A DNA stretch of 64,000 bases from Phocaeicola faecium (GTDB taxonomy: Bacteria; Bacteroidota; Bacteroidia; Bacteroidales; Bacteroidaceae): positions 1 to 64,000 of the forward strand of contig NZ_JACSPQ010000014.1 of the NCBI RefSeq assembly GCF_014837055.1, given 5' to 3'. Below are positions 39,416-47,619 of the stretch, piece after piece (the first letter of the stretch is position 1; each line of letters opens with the position of its first letter). The translations under genes and the position numbers were made by a program. The notes beneath the pieces are model-generated. The model had not been told where the DNA came from. It worked only from the letters and a program-made list of their open reading frames with translations, and did not search any database.

Positions 39416-42043
39416 TTATAATCCGTGGATAATGTGAATCATCTGTTCGCCCAAGCCGATGGTATAGCCGTGTGATTCGAATACCACGCGGTTAAATGTG
39501 TCGCTGATAATGAATACAGGCAACTGTCCGCCGTGTTCCAATTTCATGTTTTCGGCTATCATGCGGCGGATTTTGCCATCGGTGTCGATACCGAATTTCA
39601 CGGTAGAAGGCAGGTTGGGGAAGTCCTTGTGATTAAACTTGCTGTATGCTTCCTTGTCGGTAAACAGCAGCAGAACGGTGCGTCCCCATTTTTCGAATTC
39701 GTTTTTCTTGATTTCGATGTCCTTCAACGCATGGTTGGTAGGCTCCTGACCTACTCCAAGTACGCCGATGATGTAATATCCGCGTCCCGTGGTAGCCAGT
39801 ACGCTGGTTTCTTCACCGCCTTCAACCGGCATGTATTTCGCTTCTGAATCGAAGTTACCGATAACACGGATTTCTTCAGTATTTTCACGCATTACGAGGT
39901 CGATGGTTGTAGTTTTTCCTTCCTCTATGGTGAAGAAAGCAACGTTGCTCAATACACTTCCATCTGCCATACGGCTACCTGTAACCAGCTTGTAGTAGCC
40001 GGTTTCCATCTTCGTTCCGTTCTTGAGAAGCGATTCCCATGTTGCATCTTCGGGATAACTCATCAGGCGGAAAATACCGTTATCGTATTTAGAAAGTGTG
40101 AAATGCGTATAATATTTCGGATTATTCAGGCGCGGAATAGCCTTATAGGTCGCTTTCAGTGTGCCTTCCGACGGACGTTGACTTACAGCTGTTTCAAAGT
40201 CAACCTTTACGGTTTCGCCATTTTTGAGGTAATAAATATTTCCGTTTACGGCATCTTTCTGGGCAGGTATGCCGAGGCTTCGGGCTGCTGCAACAAAGAA
40301 AATCTCGCGCGAGCCGGTATCGGTAACACGGCTTCTCCATACGCCTTCGGGCGATGTGGTAGTAAAGATTGTATTCAAATCGTTGCGGATGATGAGGCTG
40401 TCTTTACACCAGTTAACCAATTGTTGCGGGTCGTTGCGGAACTGTTCAGCCAATGCTGCGGGAATATTTTTTTGCAAGTAGGCGCGGTATGGAGTCAGTA
40501 TTTCGCTGGCAATACGCGGAGCAAGAACCATTTTGATATCGGCTGTCGGGTCGGTATTATACAAGTGGTCTTCTAAGATGGCGCAAGGTGTGTCGCGCAG
40601 GTCTTTCTCAGAGACGGTAGACAATAATTCCAAAGCGCGTTCGCCCATCTTTTTGGCTGTTGCGTTTTTCAGGAATGACATGATGTCGGCGTGGTTTCCT
40701 CTTGATTTCAAGATGAATGCCACTGTTTTTTCTTTATCCAAGCCTTGTGCTTCGGCAAATTCTTCAGCTTGTTCCTGAGTAGGGAAGGTACCTACATAAG
40801 CATTTCGTATCGAGTCTTCTTCGTTCATTCGACGTGTATTTTCGGCACGTTGCTCGTCGGTTACCTTAGGCATGTTTGCTTTCTCTACCGGCGGAACAAT
40901 GTTGAACGGAACGGTAAAGTCATCGCCTTCCTGATGGTCAAGAACCACGGTTACTTGTTGGTCTTTTCCGAACGATGCTTTCTGGATACCAAATTTGCCG
41001 TTTGCCGATGCGTAAATCAGCATATCTCCCAGTCCGGCAGACAAAGAGGCATGTCCGTTTTCATCGCTGATTTTGCTTGCTACGGTATAGAACTCAGCAT
41101 AATTGTAGATTTTGAATTCTACATTTGCTCCGGCAACCGGACGGTTTCCATCGTCTTTAACTAAGATTTCGATGGGAGCGTTTTCTCCGTAATTTTCGAT
41201 GATATTGATTTCAGTATAGTTTGCCGTTTGTTTCATGACTTCTTCCGGTCCGTCATACGCACCGAATACTTTGGTGTGCATCAGCATCCCCCGGCTTGCG
41301 GGTGCGTTAAACCATCCTAAGTTCAATACCGGTTCGGGTTCACAGGCACCTAAGAAATACCATTTTCCGTCTACCCATGCTTCTACCCACGCATGGTTGT
41401 CGTCGGTGTGTGCCCATCGGGGAGTATAAACCTGACGGGCAGGAATACCTACCGCACGCAGAGCAGCTACGAGGAAAGTCGATTCTTCTCCGCATCGTCC
41501 GTATGCCGTTTTGACGGTAGCCAACGGAGCACTGGTACGGCTGTCGGAAGGCGTATAAACCACCTTCTCATGACACCAGTGGTTTACTTCCAATACTGCA
41601 TCGTAAGCCGAAAGACCATTTACGCGCGGAAGCAATTCTTTGGCAAAAACCTCACGCGCGTTATCCAAGTTTTCATTGTTTATACGTACGGGCAGTACAA
41701 AATGGCGGAAAATCAAGTCGGGAATGTTTTTTCCCCATGAGGTCGATTGACGTGTTTCTAATGCTTGTCGTACATTGTTAAGATAAAATTCTCCGGAATA
41801 ATCGGTAATGTCTCCGGGAGTCATGTATGCGTACAGAAACATCATAGCTTCCCGTTCCGTCTGAGTCATCTCTTGATTGAAAATGGCAAACAAATCGCCT
41901 CGGTTCAGCGTTGATTGCTTTTCAGCGAAATCGGCTTCCACTTTAGCCCGGTAGTCAGTCTCTTGAATAAAGTGGTCGGAAGAGCAAGCAGCAAGAATCA
42001 GTGTGATAACAATTGCAGAGAGAAAAATAATGTGCTTTGTCAT
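39416..42043 (-). CDS. Transglutaminase-like lipoprotein with a second degenerate domain
   Basis: 875 residues. The N-terminus ends in lipobox LAAC20, so it is a lipoprotein. A transglutaminase-like domain (about 140-240) has Cys184 (GRCGEESTFLVAALRAVG) and His217 (DDNHAWVEAW); the usual Asp position reads CEPEP (about Glu235). A carboxypeptidase-regulatory-like beta domain follows (NRPVAGANVEFKIY, ~300). Near residues 577-595 the pattern SREIFFVAAARSLGIPA repeats the Cys-region pattern without Cys, suggesting a degenerate second copy. The last part (700-870) is beta-rich with a thioredoxin-like appearance (VLLLFTDKEAY). Such proteins may act on surface peptides; the substrate is unknown. A weak -7, TACCTCTG, is at 42081-42074 on the minus strand. 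Confidence 0.82.
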   Translation of the reverse strand: MTKHIIFLSAIVITLILAACSSDHFIQETDYRAKVEADFAEKQSTLNRGDLFAIFNQEMTQTEREAMMFLYAYMTPGDITDYSGEFYLNNVRQALETRQSTSWGKNIPDLIFRHFVLPVRINNENLDNAREVFAKELLPRVNGLSAYDAVLEVNHWCHEKVVYTPSDSRTSAPLATVKTAYGRCGEESTFLVAALRAVGIPARQVYTPRWAHTDDNHAWVEAWVDGKWYFLGACEPEPVLNLGWFNAPASRGMLMHTKVFGAYDGPEEVMKQTANYTEINIIENYGENAPIEILVKDDGNRPVAGANVEFKIYNYAEFYTVASKISDENGHASLSAGLGDMLIYASANGKFGIQKASFGKDQQVTVVLDHQEGDDFTVPFNIVPPVEKANMPKVTDEQRAENTRRMNEEDSIRNAYVGTFPTQEQAEEFAEAQGLDKEKTVAFILKSRGNHADIMSFLKNATAKKMGERALELLSTVSEKDLRDTPCAILEDHLYNTDPTADIKMVLAPRIASEILTPYRAYLQKNIPAALAEQFRNDPQQLVNWCKDSLIIRNDLNTIFTTTSPEGVWRSRVTDTGSREIFFVAAARSLGIPAQKDAVNGNIYYLKNGETVKVDFETAVSQRPSEGTLKATYKAIPRLNNPKYYTHFTLSKYDNGIFRLMSYPEDATWESLLKNGTKMETGYYKLVTGSRMADGSVLSNVAFFTIEEGKTTTIDLVMRENTEEIRVIGNFDSEAKYMPVEGGEETSVLATTGRGYYIIGVLGVGQEPTNHALKDIEIKKNEFEKWGRTVLLLFTDKEAYSKFNHKDFPNLPSTVKFGIDTDGKIRRMIAENMKLEHGGQLPVFIISDTFNRVVFESHGYTIGLGEQMIHIIHGL

Positions 42044-42116
42044 AAAGATGAAGATGTGTAAATAAAATTGTGAACAGAGGTAGTAATAAAAGAAATAAGT
42101 ATAACCCTTTACTTAT

Positions 42117-42163
42117 AAAAGCGAACGACCGCGTCTCGTTTTATAGATGACGAGGCGCGGTCG
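42117..42163 (-). terminator. Terminator of the nagB-PIG-L transcript
   Basis: 14-bp stem CGACCGCGTCTCGT (42126-42139) / ACGAGGCGCGGTCG (42150-42163) with one G-U pair. On the minus strand it is followed by TTCGCTTTTA, a modest T run. Confidence 0.65.
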
Positions 42164-42196
42164 GGCCTAATCTTTTGGTTGAGTTATCTGTATGTA

Positions 42197-44182
42197 TCAG
42201 ATAGGCTTGTACTCAACGAATGCTTCCATTGCTTCGTAGCAAGCTAATCCCAAGTGGTCGTACAATGATGCTGTACCACGGTTACGGTCTTCGCTGCGCT
42301 GCCAGAACAGACGTTCGTCGTTTCCGAGGAACGGAGCGCTTTCCATCTGTGACTGATGTTTCAAGATAGAGTTACGTTTAGCGCGTAATTCTTCAGGACT
42401 CAAAGGAACAGCCATTTCGATGTTTTCAATTTCCCATTCAGCCCATGCTCCACGGTACATCCAGATGCGGCAGTCGTTCAGCCATTCTGCATTTGCATTC
42501 TTTTCTTCATCGATGGCAGCAAATACGGCATCTGTACATACGCGGTGTGTTCCGTGCGGGTCAGCCAAGTCGCCGGCTACATAAATCTGATGCGGTTTTA
42601 CTTCACGCAGCAAGTTCTGTACAATTTCCACATCGGCTTCGCTGATAGGATTCTTTTCGATTCTACCCGTTTCATAGAACGGAAGGTCGAGGAAGTGACA
42701 GCGGTTCAACGGAATCTTATTATAGGTACAAGCCGTACGAGCTTCTCCACGTCGGATAAGTCCCTTGATGGTAAGGATATCGCGTGTGTCGATATCGCCT
42801 TCTTTTTTATTGAGCAAGAAGTTCTTGATTTCAGCATATTTTTCGCAGATAACCTTGTCGCCACCTTCTTCGAACAATTGGTTGAATCCGTTGATAAAGT
42901 GCATGAAGCGTACTACTTCTTCATCGCCTACGGCAATGTTTCCAGAGGTTTCGTAAGCAATGTGTACTTCATGACCCTGCTGAACGAGGCGACGGATAGT
43001 TCCACCCATTGAAATAACATCGTCATCCGGATGCGGTGAGAACACAATGACACGTTTCGGGAACGGTTTGGCACGTTCGGGACGATAAGTATCGTCTGCA
43101 TTGGGCTTTCCTCCCGGCCATCCTGTGATGGTGTGCTGCAAATCGTTGAATACCTTGATATTTACGTTATATGCAGAACCGTAAAGAGCCAGCAGTTCGC
43201 TCAATCCGTTTTCGTTATAATCTTTGTTTGTAAGTTTCAGAATGGGCTTGTTCAAAATGCTGCACAGCCATGCGATAGCGCTTCGAATCAGTTTGTCGTT
43301 CCATTCGCAGTTGGTTACTAACCACGGACGCTGGATGCGGGTAAGATGGGCAGCAGCAGCCAAGTCGATACAAACAGTGGCATTGGTATGAAGTTGCAGG
43401 TAAGAAGCCGGCAGCGTATCGCTTACTTTGTCTTCTACTGCACTCTTGATGATATCAGCTTTATCTTCTCCCCAAGCAATGACATATACCTTGCGTGCTC
43501 CGAGAATCGTATTGATACCCATTGTGATAGAGCAAGGAGGCAGATTGTCGACACCAATGTTACGAGCCGATTCGGCACGCGAAGTAGCATTGATAAGAAT
43601 CAGTCGGGTAGTAGAGTTGACTTGCGAACCGGGTTCGTTCATACCGATGTTACCTTCTCTTCCGATACCCATTACGGCGATGTCAATACCTCCGTATGTC
43701 TGGATGCGTTGCTCGTATAAGCGGCAATGGTCGATGATGGCATCTTGCGGAATGCTGCCGTCCATTGTAAACACATTCTGTTTATCAATATCTATTTGCG
43801 AGAGAAGTAATTTGTTCAGATGATTAAAACTGCTTCCGGCTCCTTCAGTCAGCGGGTAATATTCATAAAGATTAAAGATAATAACATTACGGAAGCTGAT
43901 ACCGTCTTCCTTATGACGGCGTACCAGTTCGCTGAATAAAGGACGTAACGAAGCACCCGTACCGATAGCAATCGTACAGAATTTGCCTTCGCGTTGTCTG
44001 TCTTGGATTTTGGCGATGATTTCGTCAGCTATCTGGCGAGTGCCTTCTTCCATTGTTTCAAAAATGTTTGTCTGTATCTTTTCCAAGCGGGTTAATACAG
44101 AACGCTCAACCGCACTCTCCACTTTATAGTAGCGCGGAGAAACGCGATTCAATGAGATTTGGGAGCTGAGATTCGTTCTCAT
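42197..44182 (-). CDS. NagB-like/PIG-L fusion protein
   Basis: 661 residues in two parts. The first (about 40-290) has the glucosamine-6-phosphate deaminase fold but lacks its active site: against NagB, Asp72 is Tyr106 (FNLYEYY), Asp141 is Glu176 and His143 is Asn178 (GIGREGNIGMNEP); only Glu148 (Glu183) is kept. The second (about 375-640) is a PIG-L/LmbE zinc deacetylase with an intact HPDDD motif (H384-D388) and GDLADPHGTHR later. It is 36 nt downstream of true nagB. A plausible role is deacetylation of an amino-sugar substrate with the N-domain binding GlcN6P-like ligands; the reaction is unproven. In databases it is often labelled simply as glucosamine-6-phosphate deaminase, which is misleading. 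Confidence 0.85.
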   Translation of the reverse strand: MRTNLSSQISLNRVSPRYYKVESAVERSVLTRLEKIQTNIFETMEEGTRQIADEIIAKIQDRQREGKFCTIAIGTGASLRPLFSELVRRHKEDGISFRNVIIFNLYEYYPLTEGAGSSFNHLNKLLLSQIDIDKQNVFTMDGSIPQDAIIDHCRLYEQRIQTYGGIDIAVMGIGREGNIGMNEPGSQVNSTTRLILINATSRAESARNIGVDNLPPCSITMGINTILGARKVYVIAWGEDKADIIKSAVEDKVSDTLPASYLQLHTNATVCIDLAAAAHLTRIQRPWLVTNCEWNDKLIRSAIAWLCSILNKPILKLTNKDYNENGLSELLALYGSAYNVNIKVFNDLQHTITGWPGGKPNADDTYRPERAKPFPKRVIVFSPHPDDDVISMGGTIRRLVQQGHEVHIAYETSGNIAVGDEEVVRFMHFINGFNQLFEEGGDKVICEKYAEIKNFLLNKKEGDIDTRDILTIKGLIRRGEARTACTYNKIPLNRCHFLDLPFYETGRIEKNPISEADVEIVQNLLREVKPHQIYVAGDLADPHGTHRVCTDAVFAAIDEEKNANAEWLNDCRIWMYRGAWAEWEIENIEMAVPLSPEELRAKRNSILKHQSQMESAPFLGNDERLFWQRSEDRNRGTASLYDHLGLACYEAMEAFVEYKPI

Positions 44183-44218
44183 GGTTATAATGATTTAATG
44201 AATGTACCTATAATTTTA

Positions 44219-45010
44219 TTAGAGATTGTTTTTTTCGATATCTTTAAAGTACTTGTATGTACCAACTTTAAGTTCATCGGTTGCAGCTTCATCGCACACG
44301 ATGATTCCGTGTTGGTGCATTTGCAATGCACTGATGGTCCACATCTGCGTGATGCCACCCTCTACGGCATGTTGAAGGGCGCGTGCCTTGTTATGTCCGT
44401 TACAGATTATCAATACCTCACGTGCAGACAATACCGTACCTACACCTACGGTAAGAGCTGTTTTGGGAACCTTGTTCACGTCATTCTCAAAGAAACGAGA
44501 GTTGGCAATGATTGTGTCGGTGGTCAATGTTTTTACGCGGGTGCGTGAAGACAGTGACGAACCCGGTTCGTTGAATGCGATGTGTCCGTCAGGACCGATA
44601 CCGCCTAAGAACAGGTCGATGCCTCCGAATTTTTCGATTTCCTTTTCGTAGTTGGCACATTCGGCTTCCAAGTCGGCTGCATTTCCGTTAAGGATGTGAA
44701 TGTTTTCTTTGCGGATGTCGATGTGGTTAAAGAAGTTATTGAACATGAATGAATGATAGCTTTCCGGGTGAGACTCGGGCAGTCCTACGTATTCGTCCAT
44801 ATTGAACGTTACCACATTGCGGAACGAAACAACTCCTTTTTGGTTGAGTTCGATTAGAGCTTTATACATGCCAAGCGGAGACGACCCTGTGGGAAGTCCC
44901 AAAACGAAAGGCTTTTCTTCTGTCGGTTGGGCAGCATTGATTTTTTTTGCGACGTAATTCGCAGCCCAGTTTGACAGGGCTTGGTAATCAGGTTCAATAA
45001 TTACTCTCAT
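44219..45010 (-). CDS. nagB: Glucosamine-6-phosphate deaminase
   Basis: 263 residues converting glucosamine 6-phosphate to fructose 6-phosphate and ammonia. The catalytic residues align at the E. coli numbers: Asp72 (FNMDEYVG), Asp141, His143 and Glu148 ([11 protein letters not shown]), with phosphate-binding [10 protein letters not shown] near 38-47. No signal peptide. It precedes the NagB-like/PIG-L fusion and is divergent from a ROK regulator, so the locus handles amino-sugar breakdown, which would also receive GlcNAc released by the GH130 pathway. It has a strong promoter at 45054-45085. Confidence 0.97.
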   Translation of the reverse strand: MRVIIEPDYQALSNWAANYVAKKINAAQPTEEKPFVLGLPTGSSPLGMYKALIELNQKGVVSFRNVVTFNMDEYVGLPESHPESYHSFMFNNFFNHIDIRKENIHILNGNAADLEAECANYEKEIEKFGGIDLFLGGIGPDGHIAFNEPGSSLSSRTRVKTLTTDTIIANSRFFENDVNKVPKTALTVGVGTVLSAREVLIICNGHNKARALQHAVEGGITQMWTISALQMHQHGIIVCDEAATDELKVGTYKYFKDIEKNNL

Positions 45011-45053
45011 AGCTATATGTATTTTATTGGTTAATTAGCATTCTTTACTCTTG

Positions 45054-45085
45054 CAAATATATTAAGGATTATGAATATAGACAAA
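45054..45085 (-). promoter_or_regulatory. nagB promoter
   Basis: Minus strand: TTTG (45085-45082), 20-nt spacer, TATATTTG (45061-45054). The adjacent AT-rich stretch could hold a ROK operator, but I saw no clear palindrome. Confidence 0.75.
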
Positions 45086-45135
45086 TAAAAAGTTTTTTTT
45101 TCTATTATAATTCCTGTGTTATTAAATAAAATAAT

Positions 45136-45143
45136 TAATTTTG
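45136..45143 (+). promoter_or_regulatory. -7 element for the ROK regulator
   Basis: TAATTTTG, followed by TGGAGTTACAATAAATAATG, 25 nt before the ATG at 45169. It lies 50 nt from the oppositely directed nagB promoter. Confidence 0.55.
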
Positions 45144-45168
45144 TGGAGTTACAATAAATAATGTAAAT

Positions 45169-46374
45169 ATGGGACAGGCGTTATTGGCAGATATTCAGAA
45201 AGGATTAAAGACTGCATTGATGAAGCAACGCATCATCACGCATCTTATTTATAAGGGAACGACAACGATTACAGATTTGTCGAGAAGTATGGGGTTAAGT
45301 GTGCCTACCGTAACCAAATTTATTGATGAACTTTGTGCGGATGGTTACGTGAACGATTGTGGAAAACTGGAAACGGCTGGCGGACGTCATCCCAGTTTAT
45401 ATGGGTTAAATGCTGATTCCGGATATTTTGTAGGAGTGGATTTAAAGAAAGATTCGCTTAATATGGCTCTGATTAATTTCAAGGGAGACGTGATTAACAT
45501 TGAAATGAAAGTGCCTTTTAAGCAAGACAATACGATGGACTGTGTCGATCGTCTGGCGGAAGAAATCCGGCGTTTTATTAGTTCTTTGTCTGTCGATACT
45601 AATAAAATACTGAATGTTTGCGTTGGGATGAGCGGCAGGGTTAATCCCAATATAGGTTGTAACTATACGCGCCTGAATTTTGGGGAAGAACATCCGATTA
45701 GTGCTTTGCTTGCCGAGCGGCTGCATTTGAATGTATGTATAGATAATGATAGCCGGGCGATGGCGTATGGCGAATTTATCAAGCGTAGTGACGGCTGTCC
45801 GCGTAATCTGATATTTATTAATGTAAACTGGGGATTGGGCATGGCTATTATTGTAGACGGTAAAATGTACGATGGCATGTCCGGATTCTCCGGAGAGTTT
45901 GGACATAACTACGGATACGATAACCAGCAGATTTGCGAATGCGGGAAAAAAGGATGTATTGAGACTGAAGTTTCCTGCTCGGCGCTTTATCGGAAATTTA
46001 TTGAGCGAGTGAGGGCAGGCGAAAATTCGGTGTTGACCCAAGAAAAGCCCATCGACGAAATAACGGTCGATGATATTATTTCAGTGGTAAAACGTGAAGA
46101 TGTGCTTGCCATCGAATTGGTAGAAGAGATTGGAGCGAAGCTGGGACGTCATGTCAGCGATTTGATAAATATATTTAACCCCGAACAGGTTATTATCGGA
46201 GGTGAGTTGTCGCGGGCGGGAAATTATCTGCTTCCACCCATTATTTCGGCCGTTCGCCGTTATACTTTGAATTTGATGTATCCCAGTGCAGATATTGTTC
46301 TTTCAGAATTGCAGGATAAAGCAAACGCTATCGGTTCGGCGCTTTTGGCGCGCAGCAAGTTGTTTGCATCATAA
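45169..46374 (+). CDS. ROK-family transcriptional regulator (NagC/Mlc type)
   Basis: 401 residues. The N-terminal winged helix (about 20-80) has ITHLIYKGTTTITDLSRSMG and SVPTVTKFIDELCADG, a DNA-binding HTH. The ROK sugar-binding domain follows, with the zinc motif CECGKKGC (about residues 264-271) and GFSGEFGHNY before it. ROK repressors such as NagC sense GlcNAc-6-P or related sugars. Its divergent placement from nagB and the NagB/PIG-L fusion points to control of amino-sugar catabolism; effector and operator are inferred. A kinase activity is less likely given the HTH. Confidence 0.9.
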   Translation: MGQALLADIQKGLKTALMKQRIITHLIYKGTTTITDLSRSMGLSVPTVTKFIDELCADGYVNDCGKLETAGGRHPSLYGLNADSGYFVGVDLKKDSLNMALINFKGDVINIEMKVPFKQDNTMDCVDRLAEEIRRFISSLSVDTNKILNVCVGMSGRVNPNIGCNYTRLNFGEEHPISALLAERLHLNVCIDNDSRAMAYGEFIKRSDGCPRNLIFINVNWGLGMAIIVDGKMYDGMSGFSGEFGHNYGYDNQQICECGKKGCIETEVSCSALYRKFIERVRAGENSVLTQEKPIDEITVDDIISVVKREDVLAIELVEEIGAKLGRHVSDLINIFNPEQVIIGGELSRAGNYLLPPIISAVRRYTLNLMYPSADIVLSELQDKANAIGSALLARSKLFAS

Positions 46375-46398
46375 AGCATTTTACTTTGGTTGGAAAAG

Positions 46399-46479
46399 AA
46401 AAAAATTGTTTCATAGGATCAAGTATGTTGTTGGTCTTATGAAACTTTTTTTTGATCCCATGAAACAGGTCTGTTTTTT
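46399..46479. terminator. Bidirectional terminator with alternative stems
   Basis: Long stem GTTTCATAGGATCAA (46408-46422) / TTGATCCCATGAAAC (46452-46466), 14 of 15 paired. On the minus strand it is followed by AATTTTTTT and ends the small gene at 46511. On plus, a shorter competing stem GTTTCAT / ATGAAAC (46439-46445) runs into eight T (46446-46453) and would end the ROK gene. Confidence 0.75.
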
Positions 46480-46491
46480 GTTCTGCGTCAA

Positions 46492-46517
46492 GAGATAAGA
46501 CGAATGTCGCTTATCTC
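46492..46517 (-). ncRNA. Structured 3' end of the small-gene transcript
   Basis: Perfect 8-bp stem GAGATAAG (46492-46499) / CTTATCTC (46510-46517) with an extra inner GAC/GTC pairing and tiny loop. On the minus strand it starts at the stop codon of the 26-codon gene. It lacks a T run, so it is more likely a stability or regulatory hairpin than a terminator. Confidence 0.45.
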
Positions 46518-46591
46518 GTTACGTTACCCCATGCATGGGTTTTTCCGGCCATAATAAATCCCTGTTTTAGAATGTCTTTAATCTTTTTCAT
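46511..46591 (-). CDS. 26-residue small protein of unknown function
   Basis: A short gene that ORF callers miss: ATG at 46591, TAA at 46511-46513. The product is basic and amphipathic, MKKIKDILKQGFIM at the start and ending KTHAWGNVTR. Support: SD-like AAAGGA 8 nt upstream of the ATG (AAAGGATAACACAAA), TAATTTTG -7 element at 46634-46627, a hairpin at the stop codon and a strong terminator at 46399-46466 give a complete transcript of about 220 nt. It could be a microprotein, a membrane-active or toxin-like peptide, or a leader/dual-function sRNA. I do not recognise it; no homologue can be named without a search. Confidence 0.6.
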   Translation of the reverse strand: MKKIKDILKQGFIMAGKTHAWGNVTR

Positions 46592-46626
46592 TTTGTGTTA
46601 TCCTTTAGCTTTTATGTTTTACAACA

Positions 46627-46634
46627 CAAAATTA
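46627..46634 (-). promoter_or_regulatory. -7 element for the small gene
   Basis: TAATTTTG on the minus strand, 35 nt before the ATG at 46591. A TTTTG lies 24 nt further upstream, a little longer than the usual spacer. Confidence 0.5.
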
Positions 46635-46725
46635 CGCTTTTCTTATCATGCTTGTACGCAAAACGATGAAAAAATACGCTGAAAGCCACTAAAACTTGAT
46701 TTGAATCAATCCGTCAGAAAGCAAG

Positions 46726-46908
46726 GCGCTTAGAGCCTGTTTAAATTTTGCTCTGCCTCAGTTTGAGAATTGTTTTCGAGGATGTTTTTCGGCTTTTACG
46801 AGGATGATAGCGGGCTATCTGACGAGTAAAAACGGGGAAACAGACCGGAAACAAACTCAAAAAGGGGCGGATAAAAATACTTAATCGGAAAATTTAAACA
46901 GGCGCTTA
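46726..46908. mobile_element. MITE-like element with 15-bp terminal inverted repeats
   Basis: Perfect inverted ends GCCTGTTTAAATTTT (46735-46749) / AAAATTTAAACAGGC (46889-46903). GCGCTTA occurs on both sides (46726-46732 and 46902-46908), like a 7-bp target duplication. The interior holds nested palindromes: GATAGC/GCTATC flanked by TTTTAC/GTAAAA (46793-46831). No transposase gene, so it would be a non-autonomous or repeat-type element. The right end runs into the last codons of the minus-strand Nudix gene. Confidence 0.6.
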
Positions 46909-47387
46909 AATTCACTTTCATAGTTGGGAGTGAATACGTTTTGCCCGATATGGTTGCGGATTTCGTCTAAAGTCCAGAAACGTCCTCCCTCTAATTCTTC
47001 GCTGGGAGTAATTACGCCATCGTACACGGTTTTATGGGCGAATACCAGTTCTTTTTCCCGGTCCGACTCGAATACATAATGTGTTAAAAGCTGGGGAGTA
47101 AAATCCTCTATGCCTAATTCCTCGCGTGCTTCCCGCTTCAATGCCATTTCTACGCTTTCTCCCAAGTCGATGTGTCCGCCTACTGCCGTGTCCCATTTTC
47201 CGGGTTGGATGTCTTTCCACTCCGGACGCTTTTGCAGGTAAAGCTCGCCTCGGCTGTTGAACACATGCAAGTGGACTACCGGATGAAGCAGCTTGCTGCC
47301 GTTATGACATTCGCCTCGGCTGGCAGCTCCTGTTATGTTTCCTTCTTCGTCTACGAGGGGAAACATTTCTTCACTGTTATCTTTCAT
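46881..47387 (-). CDS. Nudix hydrolase
   Basis: 168 residues from the ATG at 47387. The Nudix box is intact: GHIDLGESVEMALKREAREELGI, fitting GX5EX7REUXEEXGU. A domain before it (FPLVDEEGNITGAASRGECHNGSKLLHP) is like IPP-isomerase/YfcD-type Nudix proteins, so the substrate may be an isoprenoid or nucleotide diphosphate; not determined. Its ATG overlaps the stop of the upstream Imm17-like gene (ATGA), which fixes the start below the ORF beginning at 47447. The last residues (KRLFKFSD) are encoded by the terminal repeat of the MITE-like element, so the C-terminus may have been altered by insertion. Confidence 0.88.
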   Translation of the reverse strand: MKDNSEEMFPLVDEEGNITGAASRGECHNGSKLLHPVVHLHVFNSRGELYLQKRPEWKDIQPGKWDTAVGGHIDLGESVEMALKREAREELGIEDFTPQLLTHYVFESDREKELVFAHKTVYDGVITPSEELEGGRFWTLDEIRNHIGQNVFTPNYESEFKRLFKFSD

Positions 47388-47611
47388 GAAACGGGAGGGT
47401 TTATGGTGTTTAAAAAGAAAAAGATACCTGTGGCAATCATTACGCACCCGATGGCGGCATAGAAAAGGCGCGCCTGTTTGCGTCCTACGTTGCTTACTAT
47501 GAATTGTGAGTTGCGTGCCGTAAAAAGCCAGTCCCAGTTAAAGACGGCTCCTAATAAGGCAACAGCCCCCACAAGTACGAACAAGGCTTGTAAGAAATAA
47601 TGTATTCCCAT
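47384..47611 (-). CDS. Small two-helix membrane protein, Imm17-like
   Basis: 75 residues with two hydrophobic helices (about 5-22 and 48-68) separated by WLFTARNSQFIVSNVGRKQA. The pattern FNWDWLF...GRKQARLFYA...G resembles the Imm17 family of putative polymorphic-toxin immunity proteins as I recall it. No toxin gene is adjacent. It lies 8 nt after tsaE and overlaps the Nudix start by 4 nt, so it belongs to the tsaE transcript. Family membership is tentative; it may be an ordinary membrane protein. Confidence 0.65.
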   Translation of the reverse strand: MGIHYFLQALFVLVGAVALLGAVFNWDWLFTARNSQFIVSNVGRKQARLFYAAIGCVMIATGIFFFLNTINPPVS

Positions 47612-47619
47612 GATTGCAG

